A stretch of 64,000 nucleotides of DNA from positions 62,001 through 126,000 of the forward strand of contig NZ_FNHV01000004.1 of the NCBI RefSeq assembly GCF_900103585.1, read 5' to 3'. Position 1 is the stretch's first letter. Every line of letters starts with the position of its first letter. Below, in pieces: positions 34,593-42,897 of this stretch. Origin of the DNA: Streptomyces sp. cf386. GTDB lineage: Bacteria; Actinomycetota; Actinomycetes; Streptomycetales; Streptomycetaceae. The notes under the pieces are model-generated. The model saw nothing but the letters and a program-made list of their open reading frames with translations. It searched no databases and was not told where the DNA came from. The translations under genes and the position numbers were made by a program.

Positions 34593-35390
34593 TCATGACG
34601 CGGGGTTCTGGCTGGCCAGCGCCTCCGACAGCTCCCCGGCCACCTGCTGGAGCACCGGCACGATCTTGTCCGTCGCCGCCTCGGTGACCCGCCCGGCCGG
34701 ACCGGAGATGGAAATCGCCGCCGCGGTGGGGGAGTCGGGGACGGAGACGGCCAGGCAGCGGACGCCGATCTCCTGCTCGTTGTCGTCGACCGCGTAGCCG
34801 TGGCGTCGTACGTCCTCCAGGGCCGCGAGGAAGCCGTCCGGCGTGGTGATCGTCTTCTCCGTGGCGGCGGGCATGCCGGTACGGGACAGCAGTGCGCGCA
34901 CCTCCTCCGGCGGGAACCCGGCGAGCAGTGCCTTGCCGACGCCCGTGGAGTGCGGCAGCACGCGCCGGCCCACTTCGGTGAACATGCGCATCGAGTGCTT
35001 GGACGGCACCTGGGCGACGTACACGATCTCGTCGCCGTCGAGCAGGGCCATGTTCGCCGTCTCGCCGGTCTCCTCGACCAGCCGGGCGAGGTAGGGCCGG
35101 GCCCAGGTGCCGAGCAGCCGGGAGGCGGACTCGCCGAGGCGGATCAGGCGCGGGCCGAGGGCGTAGCGGCGGTTGGGCTGCTGGCGGACGTAGCCACAGG
35201 CGACGAGCGTGCGCATGAGGCGGTGGATCGTGGGCAGCGGCAGCCCGCTGCTCGCGGAGAGCTCGCTCAGGCCGACTTCGCCGCCCGCATCCGCCATCCG
35301 TTCCAGCAGGTCGAAGGCGCGCTCGAGGGACTGGACCCCACCGCCGTTGGATTTGGCGGAGTCGGTGGTGCTGGCGCTGGACGTCGGCAC
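34593..35390 (-). CDS. allR: IclR-family regulator, probable AllR
   Basis: A 265-residue IclR-type repressor. The winged helix is at about residues 20-85 (GLSELSASSGLPLPTIHRLM, then YVRQQPNRRYALG), and the effector-binding domain fills the rest (PHSTGVGKALLAGFPPEE, GYAVDDNEQEIGVRCLAVSV). It is divergent from allantoinase with palindromes between the genes. In S. coelicolor an IclR protein in this position, AllR, is known to repress allantoin catabolic genes and malate synthase; the name here rests on location and family. Confidence 0.88.
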   Translation of the reverse strand: MPTSSASTTDSAKSNGGGVQSLERAFDLLERMADAGGEVGLSELSASSGLPLPTIHRLMRTLVACGYVRQQPNRRYALGPRLIRLGESASRLLGTWARPYLARLVEETGETANMALLDGDEIVYVAQVPSKHSMRMFTEVGRRVLPHSTGVGKALLAGFPPEEVRALLSRTGMPAATEKTITTPDGFLAALEDVRRHGYAVDDNEQEIGVRCLAVSVPDSPTAAAISISGPAGRVTEAATDKIVPVLQQVAGELSEALASQNPAS

Positions 35391-35491
35391 GGCGCGTTCC
35401 TTTCGGGACTGGCGGGAAGGGCAGAAGCCTACCCGGCAGTCGGTTGACTCCCCGGTTGTACGTAGCTACGTTCTGCTTGCTGGAATTCTAA

Positions 35492-35506
35492 TTCCGCTTT
35501 GTGGAA
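35492..35506. promoter_or_regulatory. Palindrome TTCC-N7-GGAA on the allR side of the divergent region
   Basis: TTCCGCTTTGTGGAA, with six-base arms that have one mismatch. It is 102 bases upstream of allR and overlaps a second palindrome GGAATT-CT-AATTCC (35482-35495), suggesting autoregulation. Confidence 0.6.
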
Positions 35507-35583
35507 ACGTCCAGAGTGCGCGGGTTGGGTGCACTGTGGAGAAGTGTGCCCTTGACGGCGCGGAAACGGGAGTGAAGACTCCT

Positions 35584-35598
35584 TCAACAGAAAGTTGA
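35584..35598. promoter_or_regulatory. Palindrome TCAA-N7-TTGA upstream of allB
   Basis: TCAACAGAAAGTTGA, with the outer bases extending the symmetry to TTCAAC...GTTGAA. It abuts a TTCC-N7-GGAA site, and its centre is 50 bases before the allB start. Confidence 0.6.
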
Positions 35599-35599
35599 A

Positions 35600-35614
35600 T
35601 TCCGTTACGCGGAA
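35600..35614. promoter_or_regulatory. Palindrome TTCC-N7-GGAA upstream of allB
   Basis: TTCCGTTACGCGGAA, with six-base arms that have one mismatch, 26 bases before the allB GTG. Its centre is 16 bp from that of the TCAA-N7-TTGA site, nearly the same arrangement as upstream of aceB. Confidence 0.6.
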
Positions 35615-35640
35615 GTAAACGGCGGCAGAGAGGGGTCCGG

Positions 35641-36981
35641 GTGTCCGACGCTGAACTGGTGCTGCGCTCGACGCGCGTCATCACACCCGAGGGGACGAGT
35701 GCCGCCTCGGTCGCGGTCGCCGGCGGAAAGATCACGGCAGTGCTGCCGTACGACGCCGAAGTCCCGTCCGGAGCACGCCTGGAGGACCTCGGCGACGACG
35801 TCCTGCTGCCCGGCCTGGTCGACACACACGTGCACGTCAACGACCCCGGCCGCACCGAGTGGGAGGGCTTCTGGACCGCCACGCGCGCCGCGGCGGCCGG
35901 CGGCATCACCACCCTCGTCGACATGCCGCTCAACTCCCTCCCGCCCACGACGACGGTCGACCACCTCCGCACCAAGCAGGACGTGGCCGCCGACAAGGCG
36001 CACATCGACGTCGGTTTCTGGGGCGGCGCCCTGCCCGACAACGTCAAGGACCTGCGCCTGCTGCACGAGTCCGGCGTCTTCGGCTTCAAGGCCTTCCTGT
36101 CGCCGTCCGGCGTGGACGAGTTCCCGCACCTGAACCAGGACCAACTCGCCCAGTCCCTGGCTGAGATCGCCTCCTTCGGCGGCCTGCTGATCGTGCACGC
36201 CGAGGACCCGCACCACCTGGACGCCGCCCCGCAGCAGGCCGGCCCCAAGTACGCCGACTTCCTGGCCTCGCGCCCGCGCGACGCGGAGGACACGGCGATC
36301 GCCCAGCTGATCGCCCAGGCGAAGCGCCTCCACGCGCGTGTGCATGTGCTTCACCTGTCGTCGAGCGACGCGCTGCCGCTGATCGCCGAGGCCAAGCGGG
36401 AGGGCGTACGGATCACCGTGGAGACCTGCCCGCACTACCTGACCCTGACCGCCGAGGAAGTCCCCGACGGCGCCAGCGAGTTCAAGTGCTGCCCGCCGAT
36501 CCGTGAGTCCGCCAACCAGGACCTGCTCTGGCAGGCGCTGGCCGACGGCACGATCGACTGCGTGGTGACCGACCACTCGCCGTCCACGGCCGACCTCAAG
36601 ACTGACGACTTCGCGACCGCCTGGGGCGGCATCTCCGGCCTCCAGCTGAGCCTGGCGGCGGTGTGGACCGAGGCGCGCGAGCGCGGTCACGGCCTGGAGG
36701 ACGTGGTCCGCTGGATGTCCGCGCGGACGGCACAGCTCGTGGGCCTCGACGACCGCAAGGGCGCCATCGAGGCGGGCCGCGACGCCGACTTCGCCGTCCT
36801 CGCGCCCGACGAGACGTTCACCGTGGACCCGGCCGCCCTCCAGCACCGCAACCGCGTGACGGCGTACGCGGGCAAGACCCTGTACGGCGTCGTGAAGTCG
36901 ACCTGGCTGCGTGGCGAACGCATCGTCCAGGGCGGCGAGTTCACCGAGCCGAAGGGGCGGCTGCTCACCCGCGACCACTGA
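35641..36981 (+). CDS. allB: Allantoinase
   Basis: A 446-residue cyclic amidohydrolase that opens allantoin to allantoate. It has the HxH metal motif ([18 protein letters not shown]), the carboxylated-lysine region ([15 protein letters not shown]), [26 protein letters not shown] and the Asp of CVVTDHSPS. The length is typical. The GTG at 35641 follows AGAGAGGGG. Allantoicase follows after 50 bases in the same operon, and the upstream palindromes imply repression by AllR. Confidence 0.96.
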   Translation: MSDAELVLRSTRVITPEGTSAASVAVAGGKITAVLPYDAEVPSGARLEDLGDDVLLPGLVDTHVHVNDPGRTEWEGFWTATRAAAAGGITTLVDMPLNSLPPTTTVDHLRTKQDVAADKAHIDVGFWGGALPDNVKDLRLLHESGVFGFKAFLSPSGVDEFPHLNQDQLAQSLAEIASFGGLLIVHAEDPHHLDAAPQQAGPKYADFLASRPRDAEDTAIAQLIAQAKRLHARVHVLHLSSSDALPLIAEAKREGVRITVETCPHYLTLTAEEVPDGASEFKCCPPIRESANQDLLWQALADGTIDCVVTDHSPSTADLKTDDFATAWGGISGLQLSLAAVWTEARERGHGLEDVVRWMSARTAQLVGLDDRKGAIEAGRDADFAVLAPDETFTVDPAALQHRNRVTAYAGKTLYGVVKSTWLRGERIVQGGEFTEPKGRLLTRDH

Positions 36982-37031
36982 TACCGATTCCCCCGCACCC
37001 GCAGCGGCCGACTCCCGAAAGGCACACCCAA

Positions 37032-38147
37032 GTGACGGCGATACCGAGCTTCACCGGCGACGCGAACCCCTACGGCGGCGGCGACCCGTACGCGGACTAC
37101 CGCACCGCCGACTTCCCCTTCACCCAGTACGCCAACCTCGCCGACCGCCGGCTGGGCGCCGGTGTCATCGCCGCCAACGACGAGTTCTTCGCCCAGCGGG
37201 AGAACCTGCTGGTGCCCGAGCGGGCCGAGTTCGACCCCGAGCACTTCGGGCACAAGGGCAAGATCATGGACGGCTGGGAGACCCGGCGGCGCCGCGGTGC
37301 CTCCGCGGAGCACCCGTGGCCGACGGCCGAGGACCACGACTGGGCGCTGGTCCGGCTCGGGGCGCCCGGCGTGATCCGCGGGATCGTCGTCGACACGGCC
37401 CACTTCCGTGGCAACTACCCGCAGGCGGTGTCGGTCGAGGGCACCTCGGTGCCGGGCTCTCCGTCGCCCCAGGAACTGCTCGCGGACGACGTGAAGTGGA
37501 CGACGCTGGTGCCGCGCACGCCGGTCGGCGGCCACGCGGAGAATGGTTTCTCCATCGCCGTCGAACAGCGCTTCACCCACCTCCGGGTCAACCAGCACCC
37601 CGACGGCGGCATCGCGCGCCTGCGTGTCTACGGCGAGGTGGCCCCGGACCCGAAGTGGCTGGAGGTACTCGGCACCTTCGACGTGGTCGCCCTGGAGAAC
37701 GGCGGCCAGGCCGAGGACGCCTCGAACCTCTTCTACTCCCCGGCGTCGAACACCATCCAGCCGGGCCGCTCCCGCAAGATGGACGACGGCTGGGAGACGC
37801 GCCGCCGCCGGGACCAGGGCAACGACTGGATCCGCTACCGCCTGGTGTCCCAGTCCCACATCCGCGCGATCGAGATCGACACGGCGTACCTGAAGGGCAA
37901 CAGCGCGGGCTGGGCGTCGGTCTCCGTCAAGGACGGTGAGGACGGCGACTGGCAGGAGATCCTCCCGCGCACCCGTCTCCAGCCCGACACCAACCACCGC
38001 TTCGTGCTGCCCACCCCCGCCGTCGGCACCCACGCGCGCGTGGACATCTTCCCCGACGGCGGCATCTCCCGACTGCGCCTGTTCGGCTCGCTGACGGAGC
38101 AGGGCGCGGCCGGGCTGGCGGCGCGGCACCAGGAGCTGGGCGGCTGA
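37032..38147 (+). CDS. alc: Allantoicase
   Basis: A 371-residue enzyme that splits allantoate into urea and ureidoglycolate. It shows the internal duplication expected of the family: KIMDGWETRRRRGASAEH is echoed by KMDDGWETRRRRDQGNDW, and HPDGGIARLRVYGE by FPDGGISRLRLFGS. The two beta-jelly-roll repeats span about residues 30-195 and 215-360. GTG 37032 follows AAAGGCAC. It ends the allB-alc operon; a dispersed palindromic element follows. Confidence 0.96.
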   Translation: MTAIPSFTGDANPYGGGDPYADYRTADFPFTQYANLADRRLGAGVIAANDEFFAQRENLLVPERAEFDPEHFGHKGKIMDGWETRRRRGASAEHPWPTAEDHDWALVRLGAPGVIRGIVVDTAHFRGNYPQAVSVEGTSVPGSPSPQELLADDVKWTTLVPRTPVGGHAENGFSIAVEQRFTHLRVNQHPDGGIARLRVYGEVAPDPKWLEVLGTFDVVALENGGQAEDASNLFYSPASNTIQPGRSRKMDDGWETRRRRDQGNDWIRYRLVSQSHIRAIEIDTAYLKGNSAGWASVSVKDGEDGDWQEILPRTRLQPDTNHRFVLPTPAVGTHARVDIFPDGGISRLRLFGSLTEQGAAGLAARHQELGG

Positions 38148-38160
38148 GGACGGACTGCCT

Positions 38161-38264
38161 CGCGTCCTCAAGCGCCGGTACGGGCATTTCAGCCTGTCCG
38201 GCGCTTGAGGACGAGGCCCTTTCGGGGCCGAAGCGGGGGTCTGGGGGCCGCAGCCCCCAGCAAC
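38161..38264. repeat. Dispersed Streptomyces palindromic intergenic element with three hairpins
   Basis: Perfect 14-bp arms TCCTCAAGCGCCGG (38165-38178) and CCGGCGCTTGAGGA (38198-38211) are followed by GGCCC-TTTC-GGGCC-type and CTGGGGG-CCGCAG-CCCCCAG hairpins. From memory, closely similar blocks recur in many Streptomyces intergenic regions. It separates convergent alc and SDR genes and could act as a terminator. Confidence 0.7.
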
Positions 38265-38312
38265 GGCCACCCCCACACACCCGCACCGCAATCCGGCCCA
38301 ACCGCTGGAGGC

Positions 38313-39080
38313 CTACGCCGAGTGGCCCCCGTCCACCGAGAACTCCGCACCCGTGACGTAGTCCGCCCCGGCGAGGTACGCCACCGTCGACGCCACCTCG
38401 TCGGCCGTGCCGAAGCGCCCCAGCGCGGTCATCGCCGCCTGGCCGGGCGCGTACGGCCCGTCAGCAGGGTTCAGGTCGGTGTCGATGGGCCCGGGGTGGA
38501 CGATGTTCGCCGTGATCCCGCGAGGGCCCAGCTCGCGCGCCAGGGCCTTCGTCAGCCCGATGAGGGCCGACTTGCTGGTGGCGTAGAGCGTTCCGCCGGG
38601 GCCCGGAACACGCTGCGTCATACAGGTGCCGACGGTGATGATCCGGCCCCCGGCGGTCATGCGGGCCGCCGCCGCCCGGGAGGCCAGGAAGACGCCCCGG
38701 ACGTTCACGGCGAGGACCCGGTCCACGTCCGCGAGCGACAGGCCCTCCAGCGGGCCCAGCACACCGACCCCGGCGTTGTTCACGAGCACGTCCAGGCCCC
38801 CGAGCGCCTCAGCCGTACGCCCCACCGCGCCGGCCGCCTCCTCCGGGTCGGCGGCGTCCGCCCGCAGGGCCACGGCCCGCCGCCCCAGCGCCTGAACGGC
38901 CCGTACGACCTCCTCGGCCGCCTCCTTGCCGTGCACATAGGTCACGGCGATGTCCGCGCCCTCCCGCGCGAGCCGCAGCGCCGTAGCCGCACCGATGCCG
39001 CGGCTGCCGCCGGTGACCAGGGCCACCTTGCCGTGCAGGGTTCCGTGAGTGGCTGTCGTGGGTTCATAGGTGGTTGTCAT
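38313..39080 (-). CDS. Short-chain dehydrogenase/reductase (FabG-like)
   Basis: A 255-residue classical SDR. It has the Rossmann motif ALVTGGSRGIGAATA, the structural VLVNNAGVG, the catalytic YATSK and the C-terminal TGAEFSVDGGHSA. ATG 39080 is chosen because the glycine motif falls about 20 residues in. Sequence style suggests a 3-oxoacyl reductase or a polyol dehydrogenase; the substrate is not predictable. It is convergent with alc and divergent from the RibD-like gene. Confidence 0.88.
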   Translation of the reverse strand: MTTTYEPTTATHGTLHGKVALVTGGSRGIGAATALRLAREGADIAVTYVHGKEAAEEVVRAVQALGRRAVALRADAADPEEAAGAVGRTAEALGGLDVLVNNAGVGVLGPLEGLSLADVDRVLAVNVRGVFLASRAAAARMTAGGRIITVGTCMTQRVPGPGGTLYATSKSALIGLTKALARELGPRGITANIVHPGPIDTDLNPADGPYAPGQAAMTALGRFGTADEVASTVAYLAGADYVTGAEFSVDGGHSA

Positions 39081-39247
39081 GGGTCCAGTCCAGCGCCGCG
39101 CGAACCGAAGTGCTGGCGGCGAACGGACACCGAGATCGTGGGGCTCACCCATTGGCGCGGCGGTACCCGGCCCACCGATGAGTTGCGGGTGCGGATGGGG
39201 TCTGAGGTGATGACAGCAGACCGCACCCCCGAAAAGAGGCACTCCTC

Positions 39248-39874
39248 ATGGGCAAGCTCGTCTCCACCCTCTTCGTCACGCTCGACGGCGTCTACCAGGC
39301 GCCCGGCGGCCGGGAGGAGGACACCCGCGGCGGCTTCGAGCACGGTGGCTGGGTCTTCCCGTACGCCGACGACGAATTCGGCCAGTTCATCAACGAGGTC
39401 TTCGGGCGCCCGGCCGCCTTCCTCCTCGGACGCCGGACGTACGACATCTTCGCGGGGTTCTGGCCGAAGGTGACCGACCCCGCCGACCCGGTCGCGTCCA
39501 AGCTCAACGCCCTCCCGAAGTACGTCGCCTCCTCGACGCTGACGGACCCCGAGTGGGCCGGCACCACCGTGATCAGCGGCGATCTCGCCAAGGAGGTCAC
39601 CGCCCTGAAGGAGCGCACCGACGGTGAACTCCAGGTCCACGGCAGCGGCGCCCTCGTCAGGTCGCTGCTGGCCCACGACCTCGTCGACACCCTCCATCTG
39701 CTGACGTTCCCGGTCGTACTCGGCACGGGCCACCGCCTGTTCGCGGAGGGCGCCGTGCCCACCAAGTTCGAGCACACCGGGGGCCGCACGACGAGCACCG
39801 GCGTCGCCATCCACTCCTACGACCTGGCGGGACGCCCCGACTACGGCACGTTCGGGCTTCCCGAGAGCGCGTGA
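39248..39874 (+). CDS. RibD C-terminal/dihydrofolate-reductase-like protein
   Basis: A 208-residue DHFR-fold reductase. It begins GKLVSTLFVTLDGVYQAPGG, typical of stand-alone RibD_C family proteins, with LLGRRTYDIFAGFWP and a conserved LQVHGSGALVRSLLAHDLVD followed by FPVVLGTGHRLFAEG. These use NADPH and are of mostly unknown physiological substrate. ATG follows AAAAGAGGC with good spacing. Confidence 0.9.
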   Translation: MGKLVSTLFVTLDGVYQAPGGREEDTRGGFEHGGWVFPYADDEFGQFINEVFGRPAAFLLGRRTYDIFAGFWPKVTDPADPVASKLNALPKYVASSTLTDPEWAGTTVISGDLAKEVTALKERTDGELQVHGSGALVRSLLAHDLVDTLHLLTFPVVLGTGHRLFAEGAVPTKFEHTGGRTTSTGVAIHSYDLAGRPDYGTFGLPESA

Positions 39875-40030
39875 CGACTCGTGCGCCGGCGTCCTCGCAG
39901 GAGATCCTCATGGAGATCGGGTGAGGACGTCGGGGCGCACGTTAACTTCCCGAAAACTCATCGGACTTGCCGGGAAAATCTCCAACGTTGTCATTGACAT
40001 GCCACTGTCTACGCGCGTCATCATGAAGCC

Positions 40031-40417
40031 ATGAGATTCCCCCCACGAATCACCCGCATCGGCGCCGCAGCCGCCGTCCTGTCCGCCCTCCTCGTCGGCG
40101 GCACGGTCACCGCGACCCCGGCGGCCGCCGCGGTCGGCAGCATCTGCTACAGCGACCTGCCGTCGCAGGCCTACGACACGCTCGACCTGATCGAGCAGGG
40201 CGGCCCCTTCCCCTACTCGCAGGACGGCACCGTCTTCCAGAACCGGGAAGGCATCCTGCCCAGCCAGTCCTCCGGCTACTACCACGAGTACACGGTGATC
40301 ACGCCGGGCTCCTCCACGCGCGGTGCGCGCCGCATCGTCACCGGTGAGGAGAACCAGGAGGACTACTACACGGCCGACCACTACGAGTCGTTCGACCTGA
40401 TCAACTACGGCTGCTGA
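40031..40417 (+). CDS. Secreted guanyl-specific ribonuclease (RNase Sa family)
   Basis: A 128-residue precursor: signal peptide (cleavage near residues 34-35, PAAAA) and a mature microbial ribonuclease strongly resembling RNase Sa of S. aureofaciens. The catalytic set is intact: E86, R97, R101 and H117 match E54, R65, R69 and H85 of RNase Sa, and C39 and C128 match the single disulfide. Conserved segments include GPFPYSQDGTVFQNRE, YYHEYTVITPG and EDYYTADHY. It cleaves RNA after guanosine. No barstar-like inhibitor gene is seen within the window. Confidence 0.95.
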   Translation: MRFPPRITRIGAAAAVLSALLVGGTVTATPAAAAVGSICYSDLPSQAYDTLDLIEQGGPFPYSQDGTVFQNREGILPSQSSGYYHEYTVITPGSSTRGARRIVTGEENQEDYYTADHYESFDLINYGC

Positions 40418-40458
40418 GCCCCCGAGATCACGGTCGGCGCCGAGGAACGGCGCGATCG

Positions 40459-40495
40459 GCCGGAAGTCCGGTCCGCGTTCAGCCGGACTTCCGGC
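40459..40495. terminator. 13-bp hairpin between RNase and convergent small gene
   Basis: GCCGGAAGTCCGG (40459-40471) pairs perfectly with CCGGACTTCCGGC (40483-40495) around an 11-base loop. It overlaps the last codons of the leftward small membrane-protein gene and can act in both directions. Confidence 0.75.
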
Positions 40496-40679
40496 TCGCG
40501 GCGGCTGCGAACAGCGCGAACGCCAGCACGAGCAGTGCGACGCTCGCGTAGATCTCGAAGCCGTCGAGGAAGTCGAGACCCTGCACAAGGCCCCAGTCCC
40601 AGTCTGTGAACTCGTTCACCAGGCCGGCGACGCCCTGCGCCAGGGCGATGACTCCGAGGATCTCCAGCAACTGCTTCAT
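40479..40679 (-). CDS. Small two-TM membrane protein
   Basis: A 66-residue protein starting MKQLLEILGVIALAQGVAGL. It has two hydrophobic segments (LEILGVIALAQGVAGLV and IYASVALLVLAFALFAAAA) separated by NEFTDWDWGLVQGLDFLDGF and ends with RKSG. It is convergent with the RNase gene, and its terminator overlaps the coding end. Family unknown; it may be an ordinary small membrane protein. Confidence 0.65.
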   Translation of the reverse strand: MKQLLEILGVIALAQGVAGLVNEFTDWDWGLVQGLDFLDGFEIYASVALLVLAFALFAAAASRKSG

Positions 40680-40857
40680 GCCATGACTCTCGCCCCGCGG
40701 ACCCCCCACGCCAATCGGCCGCGGGGCGAGCCATGTCCGACGGAAGTCCACGTTCCGGGTGACTCGCCGCGACCAAGGTCTCCGATGCCACGACTTTGGT
40801 CGTCGATCACGCCCGCGAGGGCGCGCCGGGGCCCCGTGCTGCGTAGATTTGTCGACC

Positions 40858-42102
40858 GTGAGTGGTGAAAAGCAGGTGTCCGCACCGCAGGCGTTCGCGG
40901 GGCGGCGCTGGCTGCTGCCCTCCGCCTTGATCAAGGAGTTCGACCTCGACCCCGAGCGCTCCGGACGCCCCCGGCGTACCGCGCGCGACTGGGTGGTCGA
41001 CTTCTCCTGCTTCCTGCTGGCCGTGATCATCGGTCTGTTGGCCGCGGACACGATGAAGGACGAGAACCTTCCCGTGGGCTACGCCGCCTTCGACCAACTG
41101 CTGGGCGCGCTCTCCTGCGCCGCGGTGTGGCTGCGGCGCCGCTGGCCGGTCGGATTCGCCGCCGCCATGGTTCCGGTCGGCCTCTTGTCGAGCACCTCGG
41201 GCGGCGCCGCCCTGGTCGCCCTGTTCACGCTCGCCGTGCACCGGCCCTTCCGGTACGTGGCCTGGGTGGCCGGGACGTACGCGGTACTGAACCCGGTGTA
41301 CTTCGTGTTCCGCCCCGAGCCCGACCTGTCGTACCCCTGGGCGGTCGCCCTGGCCTCGCTGCTGACCGTCACGGTGGTCGGCTGGGGGATGTTCGTACGG
41401 TCCAAACGGCAGCTCATGCTGAGCCTGCGCGACCGTGCCCGGCGTGCCGAGACGGAGGCGCGGCTGCGTGCCGAGCAGGCGCAGCGGCTCGCCCGTGAGG
41501 CCATCGCCAGGGAGATGCACGACGTCCTCGCCCATCGGCTGACCCTGCTCAGCGTGCACGCGGGCGCGCTGGAGTTCCGGCCCGACGCGCCCCGCGAGGA
41601 GATCGTGCGGGCCGCCGGTGTCATCCGGGAGAGCGCCCACGAGGCCCTCCAGGACCTGCGGGAGATCATCGGCGTGCTGCGGGCGGGCGAGCCCGACGAC
41701 GCCGGCCGCCCGCAGCCGACCCTCGCGGCCCTGGAGGCGCTGGTCGCCGAGTCCCGCGAGGCGGGCATGAAGGTCACCCTCGTCCAGCGCGTCACCGACC
41801 CGGCGGCGGTGCCCGCCTCCGTCGGCCGCACCGCCTACCGCATCGCCCAGGAGGGGCTGACCAACGCCCGCAAGCACGCCCCCGGCACGGAGGTCACCGT
41901 GACGGTGACCGGAGCGCCGGGCGAGGGCCTGTCCGTGGCGGTGCGCAATCCCGCGCCCGAGGGCGAGGTGCCGCATGTGCCCGGCTCCGGGCAGGGCCTG
42001 ATCGGCCTGACGGAACGGGCCACGCTGACGGGCGGCCGGCTGGAGCACGGGCCGGCCGCGGACGGGGGGTTCGAGGTGCGGTCCTGGTTGCCGTGGGGAT
42101 GA
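40858..42102 (+). CDS. NarL/DesK-type sensor histidine kinase
   Basis: A 414-residue kinase with four to five TMs (residues about 40-175), a coiled linker (LMLSLRDRARRAETEARLRAEQAQ), a HisKA_3 dimerisation region with phosphoacceptor H221 (AREMHDVLAHRLTLLSVHAG) and an HATPase region (YRIAQEGLTNARKHAPG; GQGLIGLTERATLTGG). The GTG at 40858 lies only about nine bases after a TAGATT -10-like element (40844), suggesting a leaderless mRNA. It is followed after 61 bases by its cognate response regulator. Confidence 0.9.
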   Translation: MSGEKQVSAPQAFAGRRWLLPSALIKEFDLDPERSGRPRRTARDWVVDFSCFLLAVIIGLLAADTMKDENLPVGYAAFDQLLGALSCAAVWLRRRWPVGFAAAMVPVGLLSSTSGGAALVALFTLAVHRPFRYVAWVAGTYAVLNPVYFVFRPEPDLSYPWAVALASLLTVTVVGWGMFVRSKRQLMLSLRDRARRAETEARLRAEQAQRLAREAIAREMHDVLAHRLTLLSVHAGALEFRPDAPREEIVRAAGVIRESAHEALQDLREIIGVLRAGEPDDAGRPQPTLAALEALVAESREAGMKVTLVQRVTDPAAVPASVGRTAYRIAQEGLTNARKHAPGTEVTVTVTGAPGEGLSVAVRNPAPEGEVPHVPGSGQGLIGLTERATLTGGRLEHGPAADGGFEVRSWLPWG

Positions 42103-42163
42103 CGCCGGGCACTCCACACCGTCCGGCACCTGCACGCCGTACAACCGTGATTACGTAAGGCAC

Positions 42164-42853
42164 ATGACTGCGATCAGACTCCTCCTCGTCGATGACGACC
42201 CGTTGGTCAGGGCAGGCCTGTCCTTCATGCTGGGCGGTGCCGACGACATCGAGATCGTCGGTGAGGCGGCCGACGGCGCCGAGGTCGAGACGCTGGTCGA
42301 CCGTGTCCGCCCCGATGTGGTCCTGATGGACATCCGGATGCCGTCGGTCGACGGGCTCACGGCCACCGAGCGGCTGCGCGGCCGGAAGGACGCCCCGCAG
42401 GTCGTGCTGCTGACCACCTTCCACGCCGACGATCAGGTGCTGCGCGCCCTGCGCGCCGGAGCCGCCGGGTTCGTGCTCAAGGACACCCCGCCCGCCGAGA
42501 TCGTCGACGCCGTGCGCCGTGTCGCGGCCGGTGACCCGGTCCTGTCGCCCACCGTGACCCGCCAGTTGATGGACCACGCGGCAGGCACCGCCGCCGACAC
42601 GCGCCGCACGCGCGCGCGTGAGCGGCTCAGCGCGCTCAACGACCGCGAGCGGGAGGTCGCCGTCGCGGTGGGCCGGGGCCTGTCCAACGCCGACATCGCC
42701 GCGGAGCTCTTCATGAGCGTCGCCACCGTCAAGACCCATGTCTCCCGCGTCCTGGCCAAGCTCGACCTCAACAACCGTGTGCAGATCGCCCTGTTGGCGT
42801 ACGACGCGGGACTGCTGGAGGAAATGGAGGAACTGGAGGAGGACGGGCACTAG
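42164..42853 (+). CDS. NarL/LuxR-family response regulator
   Basis: A 229-residue regulator: receiver domain (DDDPLVRAGLSFML near the N-terminus; phosphoacceptor D56 in VLMDIRMP; conserved Lys in FVLKDTPP) and a C-terminal LuxR helix-turn-helix (LNDREREVAVAVGRGLSNADIA, then VATVKTHVSRVLAKLDLNNR). It is the partner of the upstream kinase. The P450 gene follows 44 bases later on the same strand, so it could be co-transcribed or a target. Confidence 0.93.
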   Translation: MTAIRLLLVDDDPLVRAGLSFMLGGADDIEIVGEAADGAEVETLVDRVRPDVVLMDIRMPSVDGLTATERLRGRKDAPQVVLLTTFHADDQVLRALRAGAAGFVLKDTPPAEIVDAVRRVAAGDPVLSPTVTRQLMDHAAGTAADTRRTRARERLSALNDREREVAVAVGRGLSNADIAAELFMSVATVKTHVSRVLAKLDLNNRVQIALLAYDAGLLEEMEELEEDGH

Positions 42854-42897
42854 TCGGGGGGCCCGTGCGTTCTCGGTGTGGTGGGAGGGGGAGCGTC

